The notes under the pieces are model-generated. The model was given only the letters and a program-made list of their open reading frames with translations, had not been told where the DNA came from and searched no databases. From Methanolobus bombayensis (lineage in GTDB: Archaea; Halobacteriota; Methanosarcinia; Methanosarcinales; Methanosarcinaceae): a DNA stretch of 64,000 bases. A program made the position numbers and the translations under genes. The stretch covers positions 186,001 through 250,000 of the forward strand of contig NZ_JAGGKD010000003.1 of NCBI RefSeq assembly GCF_017873415.1, read 5' to 3'. Below are positions 19,475 through 29,936 of the stretch, one piece after another (position 1 is the stretch's first letter; each line of letters opens with the position of its first letter).

Positions 19475-20950
19475 TCAAACTGCCTCCGTCCAGTTACAGT
19501 ACTTGCACTTGTAGTCGAAGTAATTGGCTGCACAGAACTTGCAGGTACGTGCGGGAGAGTGTGGCTCTGTCTTATGCAGGGCTATTATGTTTGTCAGCAT
19601 TGTAGCTGTGACAGGCTCACTTGTCAGCAGGCATGGGAAGTCAGCCAGCCTCATAAGGGCCGAGAACCTGACAGTGATAGCACATGCAGGATATGTGTAA
19701 CGCTGTGGGTTGTTCAGAACTTCGTTCTTCTCTATAGGACTCAGGTCAACAGGTATGCCCTGGACTTTTCCACCCATTCCTCTTGGTTTGTGATCAATGA
19801 TACGTTCTCCCTTTTCAATGAGATCAATGAAATCCACATTGTGGAGTTCAGCTGCAGCACCTCTTGTTGGGTTGTTCAGTACAAGGTTATGGAATCTCTT
19901 GACCAGCAGATCCAGTACCATCATTGTGGTGAAACCATCCATCCAGAGTATCTTAGTTGTTGCGGCAGCAGCGGCATCAGTTGCTATTGTCAGGGGAGAA
20001 TATTCATCCTTGAACTTGCCCATTGCATTGTTCATTGTACCATCCATGACATCGGTTACAGCATTAATTACAGCCATAACAACATCATCCTTTGTCATGT
20101 TGAACATTGACTGGGAAATGTGGTGGGCAACGTCACCTACACCATATGCAGGAACAGTAACTATGTTTCCGTAGAAAACATCTTCATCCATGGCGGATTT
20201 GACTGTTTTCTTCATCCTGTTTTTGTACTCGCTCATATACTTCTTTACGTCGAAGGATGTGTGGCCTGCCTCGTCCATGAGCTTGGCCTGAGCAGCCATA
20301 GGGGCATCATAGACCATCTGAAGCATTTCAATTTCTTCTGCAATGGCCTCTGATGGTGTCTTTCCATTCTCGATAGCCATCTGGAACTTGGCACCGATAC
20401 CATACGATGTGTTCATACCCCATGATTTGGAAGAAAGGATTGCACGCTTATGGTCCACCGGAATATCTGTCTTCTCAAGAATTCTATTTACCACATTGCT
20501 GGTGCTTCCCGGGACAAAAGCAAAGTCAACAACACAGGTCGGACCATAGAAACCTGCATACCTGCGAATTGATTCTTTCCCGATCAGAGCTTCAGATCTG
20601 CCTATCCTGTCAATGAATTTCTCAACAGATTCCCTGAAAGCTGGGTCTTCCTCATAAAGAATATCCAGAATCGGAGGTGTCTGATAGTGTTCGACAAATG
20701 GATCATCCTCTGGCCTTACACTGTCGGTTAAGCTGGAAAGAACCTCATAATGAGAGTTTACAGAATTAACGTGCAGATCAAAAACTTCTTTACACTGGTC
20801 ACCTTTAGGTTCCATCTTATTAACTGCATCGACATAAGGTTTTGCGTCCTCAACCTTAAAGGCTGTACCTCGCTTCTTGTTTATAGTACTAACTACAGCT
20901 TTCTGTGCATTCATGGCTTCCGTTGCCATTTTATCGTATATCTCTTTCAT
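19475..20950 (-). CDS. DUF2193 protein with C-terminal zinc ribbon
   Basis: A 491-residue soluble protein of the methanogen-centred DUF2193 family; function unknown. The N-terminal 60 residues are helical, the centre is glycine/alanine-rich (FYGNIVTVPAYGVGDVAHH, TIATDAAAAATTKILWMDG), and the C-terminus carries two CxxC pairs in CKFCAANYFDYKCKYCNW, a probable zinc or iron site. GTAAGGGG precedes the ATG. The predicted TATA box at 21152-21161 implies a leader of roughly 175 nt. Such long leaders are common for methanogenesis genes, but a metabolic role here is only a guess. Confidence 0.75.
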   Translation of the reverse strand: MKEIYDKMATEAMNAQKAVVSTINKKRGTAFKVEDAKPYVDAVNKMEPKGDQCKEVFDLHVNSVNSHYEVLSSLTDSVRPEDDPFVEHYQTPPILDILYEEDPAFRESVEKFIDRIGRSEALIGKESIRRYAGFYGPTCVVDFAFVPGSTSNVVNRILEKTDIPVDHKRAILSSKSWGMNTSYGIGAKFQMAIENGKTPSEAIAEEIEMLQMVYDAPMAAQAKLMDEAGHTSFDVKKYMSEYKNRMKKTVKSAMDEDVFYGNIVTVPAYGVGDVAHHISQSMFNMTKDDVVMAVINAVTDVMDGTMNNAMGKFKDEYSPLTIATDAAAAATTKILWMDGFTTMMVLDLLVKRFHNLVLNNPTRGAAAELHNVDFIDLIEKGERIIDHKPRGMGGKVQGIPVDLSPIEKNEVLNNPQRYTYPACAITVRFSALMRLADFPCLLTSEPVTATMLTNIIALHKTEPHSPARTCKFCAANYFDYKCKYCNWTEAV

Positions 20951-21151
20951 ATTCTACCCCTTACTCAATATCTGAAAGTGACAAACATTCCTGAATGAAA
21001 TGCAATTGCAATAGAATTTAAAAAATAAACCATACTCTACAGTATCCCGTAAAGTACCAAGCTAACTACTGCCACTAACAACACTCTCTTTTCAGGGTGT
21101 TTCTTCACTCCATATAATAATTTAAGGTAATACCAGATAAACATTTCTAAA

Positions 21152-21161
21152 CTTTTATAAA
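21152..21161 (-). promoter_or_regulatory. candidate TATA box for the DUF2193 gene
   Basis: The minus strand reads TTTATAAAAG, the best TATA match in the 375-bp gap 20951-21325. Transcription would start near 21127, giving a leader of about 175 nt before the DUF2193 start. The rest of the gap holds the trpB2 terminator and nothing else I can assign. Confidence 0.45.
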
Positions 21162-21269
21162 CTGGTATAAAGTTTACAGATACAGGAGTTGACATTCCAA
21201 ACGGAATCTTATGTACCTGAATTTTATTAAAATAAGATCATACTGGTAGTCTTCTACCTAATCATATTA

Positions 21270-21303
21270 AAAAAAACAATAAATGTGGCATGAGGAATGC
21301 CAC
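21270..21303 (-). terminator. terminator after trpB2
   Basis: On the minus strand GTGGCAT (21303-21297) and ATGCCAC (21291-21285) form a 7-bp stem with a 5-nt loop, followed by ATTTATTG and a run of eight or more T. This is an intrinsic-type terminator about 25 nt past the trpB2 stop. Confidence 0.8.
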
Positions 21304-21325
21304 TTACTTTTAGTTTTAGAAAAAC

Positions 21326-22624
21326 TCAGTCGTTGCTCAGGTCACCACTGAAGTACTTGTCATAGGAACCCATGTCGAAGTGACCGTGACCACTGAGGTT
21401 GAACATGATGGTCTTCTCTTCGCCGGTTTCCTTACATTTGAGTGCTTCATCAATTGCACATTTGATAGCATGTGATGATTCAGGAGCAGGAGCAATACCT
21501 TCGCTGCGTGCGAATGTAACTGCCGCATCGAATACCTCTACCTGGTGATATGATGTTGCTTCCATGATTCCGTCTGCTACAAGCTTACTGACAATTGGTG
21601 ACGCACCGTGGTACCTGAGACCTCCTGCATGGATTGCAGGTGGAATGAACTCTGAACCAAGTGAGTACATCTTAAGCAGAGGTGTCATCTGTGCCATGTC
21701 ACCGAAGTCATACTTGAACTCACCTGATGTGAGTGTTGGACATGCGGATGGTTCTACTGCTATGAATCTTGTATTTGTCTTACCTGCAAGGTTGTCCCTG
21801 ATGTACGGCAGACTTACACCTGCAAGGTTACTTCCGCCACCACAGCATCCGATTACGATATCAGGGTAGTCCTCTGTCTTGTCAAACTGTGCCTGGGTCT
21901 CAAGACCAACTACAGTCTGGTGAAGACTGGTGTGGTTAAGAACACTACCGAGCGCATACTTGGTGTTGTCGTTAAGAGCTGCATCCTCAATTGCCTCACT
22001 GATAGCTATACCGAGACTTCCTGTTGTGTCAGGATATTCCTCAAGGATCTTTCTTCCAAACTGTGTGTCCGGGCTTGGTGATGGGACTACATTTGCTCCC
22101 CAGAGGTTGATGAGTGACTTTCTGTATGGTTTCTGGTAGAAACTTGAACTTACCATGTAGACCTTACATTCGATATCAAAATAGTTACAGCAAAGTGATA
22201 ATGCGCTGCCCCACTGGCCTGCGCCTGTTTCTGTCGTGATCCTTTCGGTGCCTTCTTTCATGTTATAGTATGCCTGTGCTATTGCAGTGTTTGGTTTGTG
22301 GCTTCCTGCAGGACTGACACTTTCGTTCTTATAGTAGATCTTTGCAGGTGTTCCCAGTGCCTTTTCAAGCCTGTGTGCCCTGTGCAGAGGTGATGGCCTC
22401 CAGAGTGTGTAGATCTCCCTGATCTCTTCAGGAATGTCAATGTATCTCTTGGTGCTGATCTCCTGGTTGATAAGTTCCTTCGCAAATATGGGCTCAAGAT
22501 CTGCAGGATTCATTGGCTCATTGGTTGCAGGGTTTAGTGGTGGTTCTACCGGCAGGTCTGCAAGTATGTTATACCACTGTTTCGGCATTTCATTTTCATC
22601 AAGTAATATTTTTGTATGATCCAT
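21326..22624 (-). CDS. trpB2: tryptophan synthase beta-like protein, TrpB2 type
   Basis: A PLP enzyme of 432 residues. The cofactor lysine is K110 in GSHKPNTA and the phosphate-binding loop is [10 protein letters not shown]. The sequence around [16 protein letters not shown] and the longer N-terminus ([23 protein letters not shown]) mark it as the TrpB2 form, which works without a stable TrpA partner and may use serine and indole or phosphoserine. No other trp gene is nearby, consistent with a stand-alone or indole-salvage role. AGAGGT precedes the ATG. Confidence 0.93.
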   Translation of the reverse strand: MDHTKILLDENEMPKQWYNILADLPVEPPLNPATNEPMNPADLEPIFAKELINQEISTKRYIDIPEEIREIYTLWRPSPLHRAHRLEKALGTPAKIYYKNESVSPAGSHKPNTAIAQAYYNMKEGTERITTETGAGQWGSALSLCCNYFDIECKVYMVSSSFYQKPYRKSLINLWGANVVPSPSPDTQFGRKILEEYPDTTGSLGIAISEAIEDAALNDNTKYALGSVLNHTSLHQTVVGLETQAQFDKTEDYPDIVIGCCGGGSNLAGVSLPYIRDNLAGKTNTRFIAVEPSACPTLTSGEFKYDFGDMAQMTPLLKMYSLGSEFIPPAIHAGGLRYHGASPIVSKLVADGIMEATSYHQVEVFDAAVTFARSEGIAPAPESSHAIKCAIDEALKCKETGEEKTIMFNLSGHGHFDMGSYDKYFSGDLSND

Positions 22625-22738
22625 AGTTTATACCTCTGTAAAAAAGGATTCGATAATGTATACCTGAGTACATTAACGAGATATTTAATGGTTTTGATTT
22701 GTGCATAAATTTGCAATGCTCAAATAGAAGAAATAAGT

Positions 22739-23188
22739 CTATAAGCTTACTTCTATGGATTTTAGATTAGGTCTTTCCCAATCACTGAATTTGTGTATCC
22801 TTATAGAAATAACTTTGACTTCACCCGGACCCAATTCTCCATTCATGTAAACTTCATAATGCCTAGAAGTTGACATGTCATCATCAAATGACACATCCGC
22901 AGAGATCTTGTTAATGTAAATCCCTGAAGTTTCAGTGTTCTCAAGCGTTATCAATACCCTGTCAATAGCAATTTTCCAATCTGTTACCTGAATCCCACCA
23001 GGAACAATGATATTTTCTCCAGAATCACCATAATGCTCTTCAATAGAAAATGAATCAGCATCAGTGTCTTCAAGAGTTTCTATCAGTTCTTCAGCCTCGT
23101 TACTATTTTCCGTGCAACCGGACAGTAAAACAGCTATCAATATTACAACAGATATTTTGAGTGCAACCACCCACTTTCGTTCCAGCAT
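22739..23188 (-). CDS. predicted lipoprotein, unknown function
   Basis: A 149-residue exported protein. A hydrophobic helix (8-22) leads to a lipobox LLSGC with C25 as the lipid-modified residue, then an acidic linker (26-55) and a beta-rich domain (about 58-149: VTDWKIAIDRVLITLENTE, then HYEVYMNGELGPGEVKVISI). The domain looks like a small Ig-like fold similar to FxLYD-type domains; this is inferred from pattern only. It lies downstream of the sarcinarray-like gene on the same strand, within an envelope-protein region. The stop is TAG. Confidence 0.7.
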   Translation of the reverse strand: MLERKWVVALKISVVILIAVLLSGCTENSNEAEELIETLEDTDADSFSIEEHYGDSGENIIVPGGIQVTDWKIAIDRVLITLENTETSGIYINKISADVSFDDDMSTSRHYEVYMNGELGPGEVKVISIRIHKFSDWERPNLKSIEVSL

Positions 23189-23266
23189 TCAACCACCACA
23201 AACAATTGAAGTGGTATTGTTTATAAATATAACTCATATGAAAATAAGTCCTGAAAAATATTCTGA

Positions 23267-23294
23267 AAAGTAGATTCTAATCAGAATCTACTTT
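23267..23294 (-). terminator. 12-bp perfect hairpin over the sarcinarray-like stop codon
   Basis: Arms AAAGTAGATTCT (23267-23278) and AGAATCTACTTT (23283-23294) are perfectly complementary around AATC. The arm on the gene side includes the last codon and the TAG stop. It is probably a terminator or 3'-end hairpin. The symmetric sequence could work for either strand. Confidence 0.65.
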
Positions 23295-23884
23295 CTTTTG
23301 TAAATAACTGCTAAAACCAATGCAAAAACAGAACATAATGCAGTGAATGCAGGAGTTGAAGGAGAACTGCTTTCATCCTCGGAGTTAGATGTTGAATCAG
23401 TTGTGGATCCTGGACCATCATAGTACTCTTCGGAGATTGTAACGTAGGCGGCGGTGAACTCGCCTGTTGTAATTAATTTAGCTGTGTTTAAATCATTCAT
23501 TTGATAAAAGAAATTAATTGGAGCACTTCCACCAGCCCATTCTTCATTTGGAGCAACAGTCCATTCAAATACTTTTGTTTCGTTTATTTCCATAACTTCA
23601 TCTGTAAATGACCCCAACCTTGGTGTTGGACCTTTTATAATATCAAAATCATTTTCACCAATAGATGTTAACATAACAGAGAGAAAGTTCTTTTTGTAAC
23701 AAGTCACTTCAAATCTCAATTTGAATGGCTCACCAATTTTTAATAGTGGTTTTGGAATTGATGCACCAGGATGCAATTGGTCATTATAATACATATCAAC
23801 TTTAAGATTGGAACTTTCCGAAGATGCGGGCATAGAAAATAATACTAATAAACAAACAGTACATGCAATAATCAATTTATACAT
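23288..23884 (-). CDS. sarcinarray-like exported surface protein
   Basis: A 198-residue secreted protein. Residues 1-23 are a signal peptide (IIACTVCLLVLFSMPASS). The middle is beta-rich, beginning LKVDMYYNDQLHPGASIPKP, then a Ser/Thr/Glu-rich stalk (about 155-175). The C-terminal hydrophobic segment PAFTALCSVFALVLAVIYKRK resembles an archaeal PGF-type sorting tail with PAF for PGF. The overall plan matches the sarcinarray family (TIGR04209) of Methanosarcina as I remember it. The upstream neighbour, 9 nt away, is the 1348-residue membrane protein, so both may sit at the cell surface. GAGGAAAG precedes the ATG; the stop is TAG. Confidence 0.6.
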   Translation of the reverse strand: MYKLIIACTVCLLVLFSMPASSESSNLKVDMYYNDQLHPGASIPKPLLKIGEPFKLRFEVTCYKKNFLSVMLTSIGENDFDIIKGPTPRLGSFTDEVMEINETKVFEWTVAPNEEWAGGSAPINFFYQMNDLNTAKLITTGEFTAAYVTISEEYYDGPGSTTDSTSNSEDESSSPSTPAFTALCSVFALVLAVIYKRK

Positions 23885-23893
23885 ATTCTTTCC

Positions 23894-26800
23894 TCAAAAC
23901 TGTAATTCAAAATCATCATATGCAAAGGACTTTTCATCCCTTTCACCTAATTTATCTCCAACGCCTTTTGGACCAGGTCCTACTATAGTTGCTGCATAAC
24001 CTGAAAAATCAAATGTTACTTCTTGGTTTCTTCCAATAGCAATCAAATTTCCATTTTCATCTCTTTTAGTAGGATGAATAATTCTCTCGTTTTTCCTAAC
24101 ATAACTCTGCGCATCATGTCCAAAATAAGAATTGAAAATACACTCATTATCATTATCAATAACTTCAAACTCTTGATAAACACCTTTCACATCATACTCC
24201 CATACATTCACAGTGCACACCCAATTTGGTGGAATCACAGGCAGACCACATGGAACATATTTCATAGACCTTTCCAGCCTCTTTTCAATCTTTTCGGCAA
24301 GCTGGCCTGTTAGTTTCTCAGTTGATTCGTCCAGTTTGTTTTGTAACTCATTGTTGATGTTCTCAAAACACTGGTCGATGGTTTCCTGGCAGAGTTCAAT
24401 GGACTTACAGATACCTTCTGATACTCCTATACGCAGGTCAGCTTCAAGACGATAAAGAACTGCATCCATTTCATCAGAATCTATTGTTGGATTGTCGTGT
24501 TGTATCTTCAGACTGATGCGATATAGAATTTCATCCTGTAATGTGTTGTCAGCAGCTAAATCCACTATTTCCTCATCGGAAAGTGAATCAAGATAGGAGT
24601 CTGTGATTGATGTCACGTCCTCTTTGCTGATCCAGGTGCTTAGAACCGGGTCGCTGGAAATCTCATCAGCAATCGTTCCGGGAACCTGTTCCCTGATTCT
24701 GCGGCTGTATTCATCCATCATTTTACTGCGGTTCTGTTCAATGAGAGTAGTATCTGTTGAGACTCCGTTCGTAACAAGTTCCGTACTATCATCTGCCAGG
24801 TCTGCAAGCAGGGAATCAATCTCAGCATTCGCATCTGAGATACTCTGGCTCATGGATTGAGAAATCATATCTTTCAGAGGTTCGGATGCACCTGAGAGCA
24901 TTCCTGCAATATCATCACCTATGCCGGTGGAGAACACACAAACATTTCTAACAGCCAGCGGATAGACAGATTTCCCTGTTGCATCCTCCCATTTGTACTG
25001 GCTTTGCATATCGAACTCCGGGTCATGGTAGAGATAATCAGGATACTGATCTACCACGAGGGTCATATTCTCTGTCCAGTTGTACTTGCTGTTTGGCATT
25101 CCCACAACTTCTATTGTTTCAATAATACCCATTTCATCAGCCAGTGCGGTTGAAGCTTTATCTATGGCAGGGTTGTTGAAGATAACATCCGTGGATACTT
25201 TGTTACTGACAAGATCAAGAAGAGAATATCCCTGTTCTTTCTCAAAAGATTCATCGATGTAAGACTCAAATGAATCCTCAATCTCTTTGTTCCGTTCCTT
25301 GAGTTCCCTGAGCAAACGGTCATAAGCCTCATTCTTTGAGATTGCACGACATGCAGCACTGCTTGTACTGAACTGTCCGGACTCCAGATATTGAGATTGT
25401 TCAATGAAAGAATCTCGTTTAGAGAAAGCTTTCATTTCATCAGCAAGCTCAAGTGAAGCTTCCTGGACCAATGTAGTTGGATTCTTTCCCAGATTCTCCC
25501 CAAGCAGGGACACTTCCCTTGTAGGATTATCGAAATTTATGGCATCGAACATGTTTTCCATTTCCTGGCTCATGTTCTTCTGAAGCCATGAAGGAATATC
25601 GCAATAGACTTTCTCATCGGAGAGGTAAGTTCTGTCACTGTAAGTGTTGTAACCTTTTTCAATCTCAACCAGATTCACATACTGAGAGCGATACTTATCG
25701 GCTGCATCACTGCATCCGGGATCATATTGCTGTATTCCATTGATGATAACAGTTGTATTCCTGTAATCATTGGAACTTCCTGAATCGTAAATGGCATCTT
25801 CTCCAATGTAACCACCTGAAGGGAGATATTGATGGTAAACGACACTGATGTGTTCAGTTTCTGTTTCTGTGTGGGAAATAGCAGGGCTAGTCGACAAATG
25901 TACAGATTTTGTACTTGAATTATAATGAGTCACAAGATTCGTTCCGACAGCTTCATACCAATAATAGGGATAACTGATTTCCCAATCGCTATCAATCTGA
26001 AACTTGACATCATAGGTAATTTCCCAATCAAAACTATGATTCTCAAAAGATAGATAGCCGTCTGTAAATTCAGAATTTAGCAGTTTGTCATTACCTATGT
26101 AATTGTAAGTTACATCAATATCAGTACATCTGACATTACTAGACAAGAGTTTAACATTCACCGACCTGAATTCCCACCTGTAAGGCGTTCCATCAAACGG
26201 TTTCACATAAACCTTGTGATTTACATCAATGACATCAGTCATTGTATAATCAGTCCCCAGAGCAGATGTATGTGAAATTGATATTGGATAATGGCTGCGC
26301 CATGTTACATATTTAGCCCTTCTTCGTAGTTTATTGAGCTCTTCATAAGATACAGAATCATATGTTGTAGAACCACTCCATAATCCATAAGGAACCGCAG
26401 AATCAAATCCATCCCTGAAAACCTGACCCTGTACTGTACCGCTGTACACTTCATGGGTCACATCGTGCAGCAGGTCAGGATAATCATTGCTCCACACATC
26501 AGCATCATTATAGACCCAATTACTGTAAACCTCATTGGTGAAATTAGAAACAGAAACAACAATCTTTGAATTATCAGTAACCTCTTCCATGGTGGTATTG
26601 GCTTCCTTCATGGATTCATTAACACCCTGTGCCACACTTATATTGAAACTTCCATCACTTGACAGGGCATCATACGTTGTACTGAGATTTTTACTGGAAT
26701 CATCTTCATACGAACTTGTACCTTTTTTGACATCATCAAAGAGAACTTTACCGTTGTAATATGTGGTATAGGTTAGAGCCCAGGGGTCTACTGAGTCGAA

Positions 26801-27940
26801 CACACGTTTCTGTGTGTAAAGAGTACCTGAATTCACAGAAGCTGAGAGCGATGGTCCGGTTACGATGTTAAGGGGCCCGTTCAGATAATACTGCCACGGA
26901 CCATAGATAAAAGTCCTGATATTGGTAGCTCCAAGTACAATGTCTGATGTAATCCCACCATTCAATTCGCTTTCATACTCATTCATCAGTTCTTCAAGTA
27001 ACGGTTCTCTGGAAGTTATGTGAGCACTCACATTCATAGAACTAGTTGTGGAAGTATTACTTGTGAGATCAACAAGAGTATAATTGAGACTTTCAACGGT
27101 CATAGTATAATAAATCGGATATCTCCGATCATCTGAGGGAGAGCGGCTAATTTCTCTTTTAAGTGTACCGTTTATTTTATCAATTTTTATTTGCGAAGGA
27201 GATACAACGGGATCAATGTTAATAGCATAATTGTTGAAAGTATGCTGATTTTCCTGATATGATGTGCTGAGATATTCGTTGAAATATTCAGCCGTTATGT
27301 CTTTCAGGGGACTGCTTCCAACGTGGAACCAGTTGACTGCTTTCTCCTCACCATCATACTCTAAAAAAAGATAGGCATATCCGTATTCTGCATTTACAGG
27401 TATTCTTAATTCTTCTTCAAATTCTGAAAATGTCCAAAAAGAATGAGTTTCGTTGTAGGATATGGAATGATAAATTGTTCCAGAACCACTTTTAAGTATC
27501 AAGGTTCTTGATTTATCGGAAAACAGACAGGATATAGCCTCGAAAACATCTGAAGGCAAAGTGACACTTACATTTATATTGTCTCCGGGTTCTGCATTTC
27601 TGTTAATCGGTTCTATGGAAAAACCGTCGGAATCCATTGGTTCGTATGTAAGGTCCTCGGGTTTAATGACAGGATGCTTACCCTGCCACGCAAGGGCTTC
27701 CATGCCTGCATAATTTAGACATCTGGCAAGATCAGATGAAGCAAACTCCACTGCAGTTTTTTCCATATCTCTTGTGTCCGTGTTATGTATCACTTCTGCA
27801 AGTGCATAGTCGGTCTTTGTCAGGTATATAGATGCCATCACAGCAAAAAGTAAAATGAATATACCGATCACCGCAAAAGGAATATAAGCCCGGGTATCCT
27901 GGCTAAAGCTACGTTTTTTATTTGCGGGATCGTATATCAT
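23894..27940 (-). CDS. giant membrane-anchored extracytoplasmic protein (DUF7286-like)
   Basis: A 1348-residue protein with one N-terminal membrane helix (about 20-42, AYIPFAVIGIFILLFAVMAS) after a short positive cytoplasmic stretch. The rest, rich in Ser, Thr, Tyr, Asp and N-x-S/T sites, lies outside. Residues 280-780 are mostly beta; residues 860-1240 are acidic and helical, likely coiled coil (NKEIEDSFESYIDESFEKEQ). The N-terminus resembles haloarchaeal DUF7286 proteins encoded with type IV pilin-like clusters, and four pilin-like genes lie just across hisS. A structural or assembly role at the envelope is inferred. No enzyme motif is visible. Confidence 0.6.
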   Translation of the reverse strand: MIYDPANKKRSFSQDTRAYIPFAVIGIFILLFAVMASIYLTKTDYALAEVIHNTDTRDMEKTAVEFASSDLARCLNYAGMEALAWQGKHPVIKPEDLTYEPMDSDGFSIEPINRNAEPGDNINVSVTLPSDVFEAISCLFSDKSRTLILKSGSGTIYHSISYNETHSFWTFSEFEEELRIPVNAEYGYAYLFLEYDGEEKAVNWFHVGSSPLKDITAEYFNEYLSTSYQENQHTFNNYAINIDPVVSPSQIKIDKINGTLKREISRSPSDDRRYPIYYTMTVESLNYTLVDLTSNTSTTSSMNVSAHITSREPLLEELMNEYESELNGGITSDIVLGATNIRTFIYGPWQYYLNGPLNIVTGPSLSASVNSGTLYTQKRVFDSVDPWALTYTTYYNGKVLFDDVKKGTSSYEDDSSKNLSTTYDALSSDGSFNISVAQGVNESMKEANTTMEEVTDNSKIVVSVSNFTNEVYSNWVYNDADVWSNDYPDLLHDVTHEVYSGTVQGQVFRDGFDSAVPYGLWSGSTTYDSVSYEELNKLRRRAKYVTWRSHYPISISHTSALGTDYTMTDVIDVNHKVYVKPFDGTPYRWEFRSVNVKLLSSNVRCTDIDVTYNYIGNDKLLNSEFTDGYLSFENHSFDWEITYDVKFQIDSDWEISYPYYWYEAVGTNLVTHYNSSTKSVHLSTSPAISHTETETEHISVVYHQYLPSGGYIGEDAIYDSGSSNDYRNTTVIINGIQQYDPGCSDAADKYRSQYVNLVEIEKGYNTYSDRTYLSDEKVYCDIPSWLQKNMSQEMENMFDAINFDNPTREVSLLGENLGKNPTTLVQEASLELADEMKAFSKRDSFIEQSQYLESGQFSTSSAACRAISKNEAYDRLLRELKERNKEIEDSFESYIDESFEKEQGYSLLDLVSNKVSTDVIFNNPAIDKASTALADEMGIIETIEVVGMPNSKYNWTENMTLVVDQYPDYLYHDPEFDMQSQYKWEDATGKSVYPLAVRNVCVFSTGIGDDIAGMLSGASEPLKDMISQSMSQSISDANAEIDSLLADLADDSTELVTNGVSTDTTLIEQNRSKMMDEYSRRIREQVPGTIADEISSDPVLSTWISKEDVTSITDSYLDSLSDEEIVDLAADNTLQDEILYRISLKIQHDNPTIDSDEMDAVLYRLEADLRIGVSEGICKSIELCQETIDQCFENINNELQNKLDESTEKLTGQLAEKIEKRLERSMKYVPCGLPVIPPNWVCTVNVWEYDVKGVYQEFEVIDNDNECIFNSYFGHDAQSYVRKNERIIHPTKRDENGNLIAIGRNQEVTFDFSGYAATIVGPGPKGVGDKLGERDEKSFAYDDFELQF

Positions 27941-28212
27941 AGACTTACCTTTTTCTGATTTTGTAAGCGAGACATTGCACGAAAGAAGAATATTTAAACT
28001 TTGTTATTTTGTTCTTTTTTAAGTTAAAAATTATAACAAATAAGCAATATTCATTTATGAATAAAATAAAGAAAACACAATTATTCAATAATAAGAAATA
28101 GTCATTGTGCCTGTAAGAACTAATCGAAACTGTAAAATATACTACATTTATACTAGCAGACATAATTCGAGCATTCAATATTTACAATTCACAATTATCA
28201 GGTTGACACAAA

Positions 28213-29448
28213 ATGAAGATCACTAAACCACGAGGAACACGTGATTTCCTCCCTGAGGACACAAAGAAAAGAAGATATGTAGAAGGCATACTGCGTCAGG
28301 TAGTAAAGAACTGGGGATTCAATGAGATAATTACACCTACATTTGAGAATCTGGAACTCTTTACGCTAAAATCAGGCGAAGGTATAATAGGAGAACTTTA
28401 CAACTTCACAGACAAAGGTGACAGGGAAATGACACTGCGCCCCGAGCTTACTGCACCTGTTATGAGGATGTATGTCAATGAAATGCAGGCACAACAGCAG
28501 CCTTTAAAGTTATTCTACTTTGAGAACTGCTTCAGATATGAGAGACCACAAAAAGGACGCTTCAGAGAATTCTGGCAGTTTGGTGTAGAACTTATTGGCA
28601 GCAGGAAAATGGATGCTGATGCCGAAATAATTGCCCTTGCAACAGAGATGCTCAAATCTGTTGGTATCAAAGGTGACCTGAACGTGAATAATCTTGGTGT
28701 CATCAGACACCTCCTCAGTGTTCTGGAAGCTGAAAACCAGAGCAAGATCATGAGGCTTGTTGACAAGAAAGATTACGACGGACTTGACAACTTCTTAGAG
28801 GATATCGATGCTCCTGCTGATCTTCGTATGAAATTAATTGAACTTATATCACTAACCGGCAATGATGCAATTACAAAAGCAAGGAATATTCTGGGAGATC
28901 TTCCTGAAATAGATGATTTCCAGGACCTTCTTACTATGCTGGATGCCTACGGTGTGGACTACACAATTAACTTTGGAATTGCCAGGGGACTTGATTATTA
29001 CACAGGAACCGTTTTCGAGATCTATGCAGAAGGACTCGGGGCACAGAACCAGGTTTGCGGTGGCGGTTCATACCAGCTTATCCAGCTTTTCGGTGGCGGA
29101 GATGTTCCGTCAACAGGTTTCGGCCTTGGGTTTGACAGGATAATGGAAGTGTGTGAGCTTGAATCACCTGATGATGTACCAGTCGTGATAATTGCAAAGG
29201 ACAGCACACGTCTTGATGCAATAAAAGCAGCCAACGAACTCAGAAAACACATAACAGTATACAATGACCTGATGAAGAGGAACTTCAAGGCTCAATTATC
29301 ATATGCCAATAACATTGGTGCAAAGCATGTTATCATCATTGGTGAGAAGGAAGTTGAAGCCGGAAAGGTCATGTTAAAGGACATGGCAAGCGGTAATCAG
29401 GAACTTCTGAGTCTCGATGAGGTCATTACAAAAATCACAAACAAATGA
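28213..29448 (+). CDS. hisS: histidyl-tRNA synthetase
   Basis: Charges tRNA-His. The 411-residue class II enzyme has [12 protein letters not shown] at the start, motif 2 region [21 protein letters not shown], the HisA signature [11 protein letters not shown], and motif 3 [11 protein letters not shown], then a C-terminal anticodon-binding domain. It is somewhat short in the anticodon domain, as in other archaea. Its stop overlaps the start of the first pilin-like gene (ATGA), so a tRNA synthetase is translationally coupled to surface-protein genes. Confidence 0.96.
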   Translation: MKITKPRGTRDFLPEDTKKRRYVEGILRQVVKNWGFNEIITPTFENLELFTLKSGEGIIGELYNFTDKGDREMTLRPELTAPVMRMYVNEMQAQQQPLKLFYFENCFRYERPQKGRFREFWQFGVELIGSRKMDADAEIIALATEMLKSVGIKGDLNVNNLGVIRHLLSVLEAENQSKIMRLVDKKDYDGLDNFLEDIDAPADLRMKLIELISLTGNDAITKARNILGDLPEIDDFQDLLTMLDAYGVDYTINFGIARGLDYYTGTVFEIYAEGLGAQNQVCGGGSYQLIQLFGGGDVPSTGFGLGFDRIMEVCELESPDDVPVVIIAKDSTRLDAIKAANELRKHITVYNDLMKRNFKAQLSYANNIGAKHVIIIGEKEVEAGKVMLKDMASGNQELLSLDEVITKITNK

Positions 29449-29936
29449 TTGACTTTTCCAGAAATTTTCTGAAAAATGAGAGGGCAGCAGATGCCCTCCC
29501 TATGAGAATAGTGGTTGCTGTTATAGCAATAGGAGCACTGCTTATTCTAATGACAGGTGCAGTTTCTTCCCTGATTGAAAGTGAGGAAACATACACCACC
29601 AAAGCGATTATTTCTGAAATAGAATCAAATGCAGAACAAATGTCATCCAAAGGTGCAGGTAGCATTGTCACAATTGATGTGAATGTTCCTTCTGGTGTTG
29701 AGATTACATTTGGAGCAATTCCTGAAAGTAGAAACTCATGGCCTTCAGATTCTGAGAATTATTATTTTGAAATAAATGGAAAGCAGACAATTGGAGAATC
29801 GTCTGCATCCTATTCTAATCAGACATTAGATAGCTGTTTTATCCTCAGTCCCGGACCACATGTATTGACTCTTGAAAGTGTCCGCGATCAAAATGGAAAA
29901 ATTTTTATTATACTTCATGATAAGTCGCAGATATAA
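29445..29936 (+). CDS. pilin-like membrane protein 1
   Basis: A 163-residue protein with a short charged N-terminus ending ERAADALPM and a hydrophobic helix (about 20-44, [20 protein letters not shown]), then an extracytoplasmic beta-rich domain. The layout is that of archaeal type IV pilin-like or pseudopilin proteins, although I cannot point to a certain prepilin-peptidase site. It overlaps hisS by 4 nt and the next gene by 1 nt (TAATG), so the set is translated together. Haloarchaeal counterparts form DUF728x clusters near pilus ATPase genes; none is in this window. Confidence 0.55.
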   Translation: MIDFSRNFLKNERAADALPMRIVVAVIAIGALLILMTGAVSSLIESEETYTTKAIISEIESNAEQMSSKGAGSIVTIDVNVPSGVEITFGAIPESRNSWPSDSENYYFEINGKQTIGESSASYSNQTLDSCFILSPGPHVLTLESVRDQNGKIFIILHDKSQI

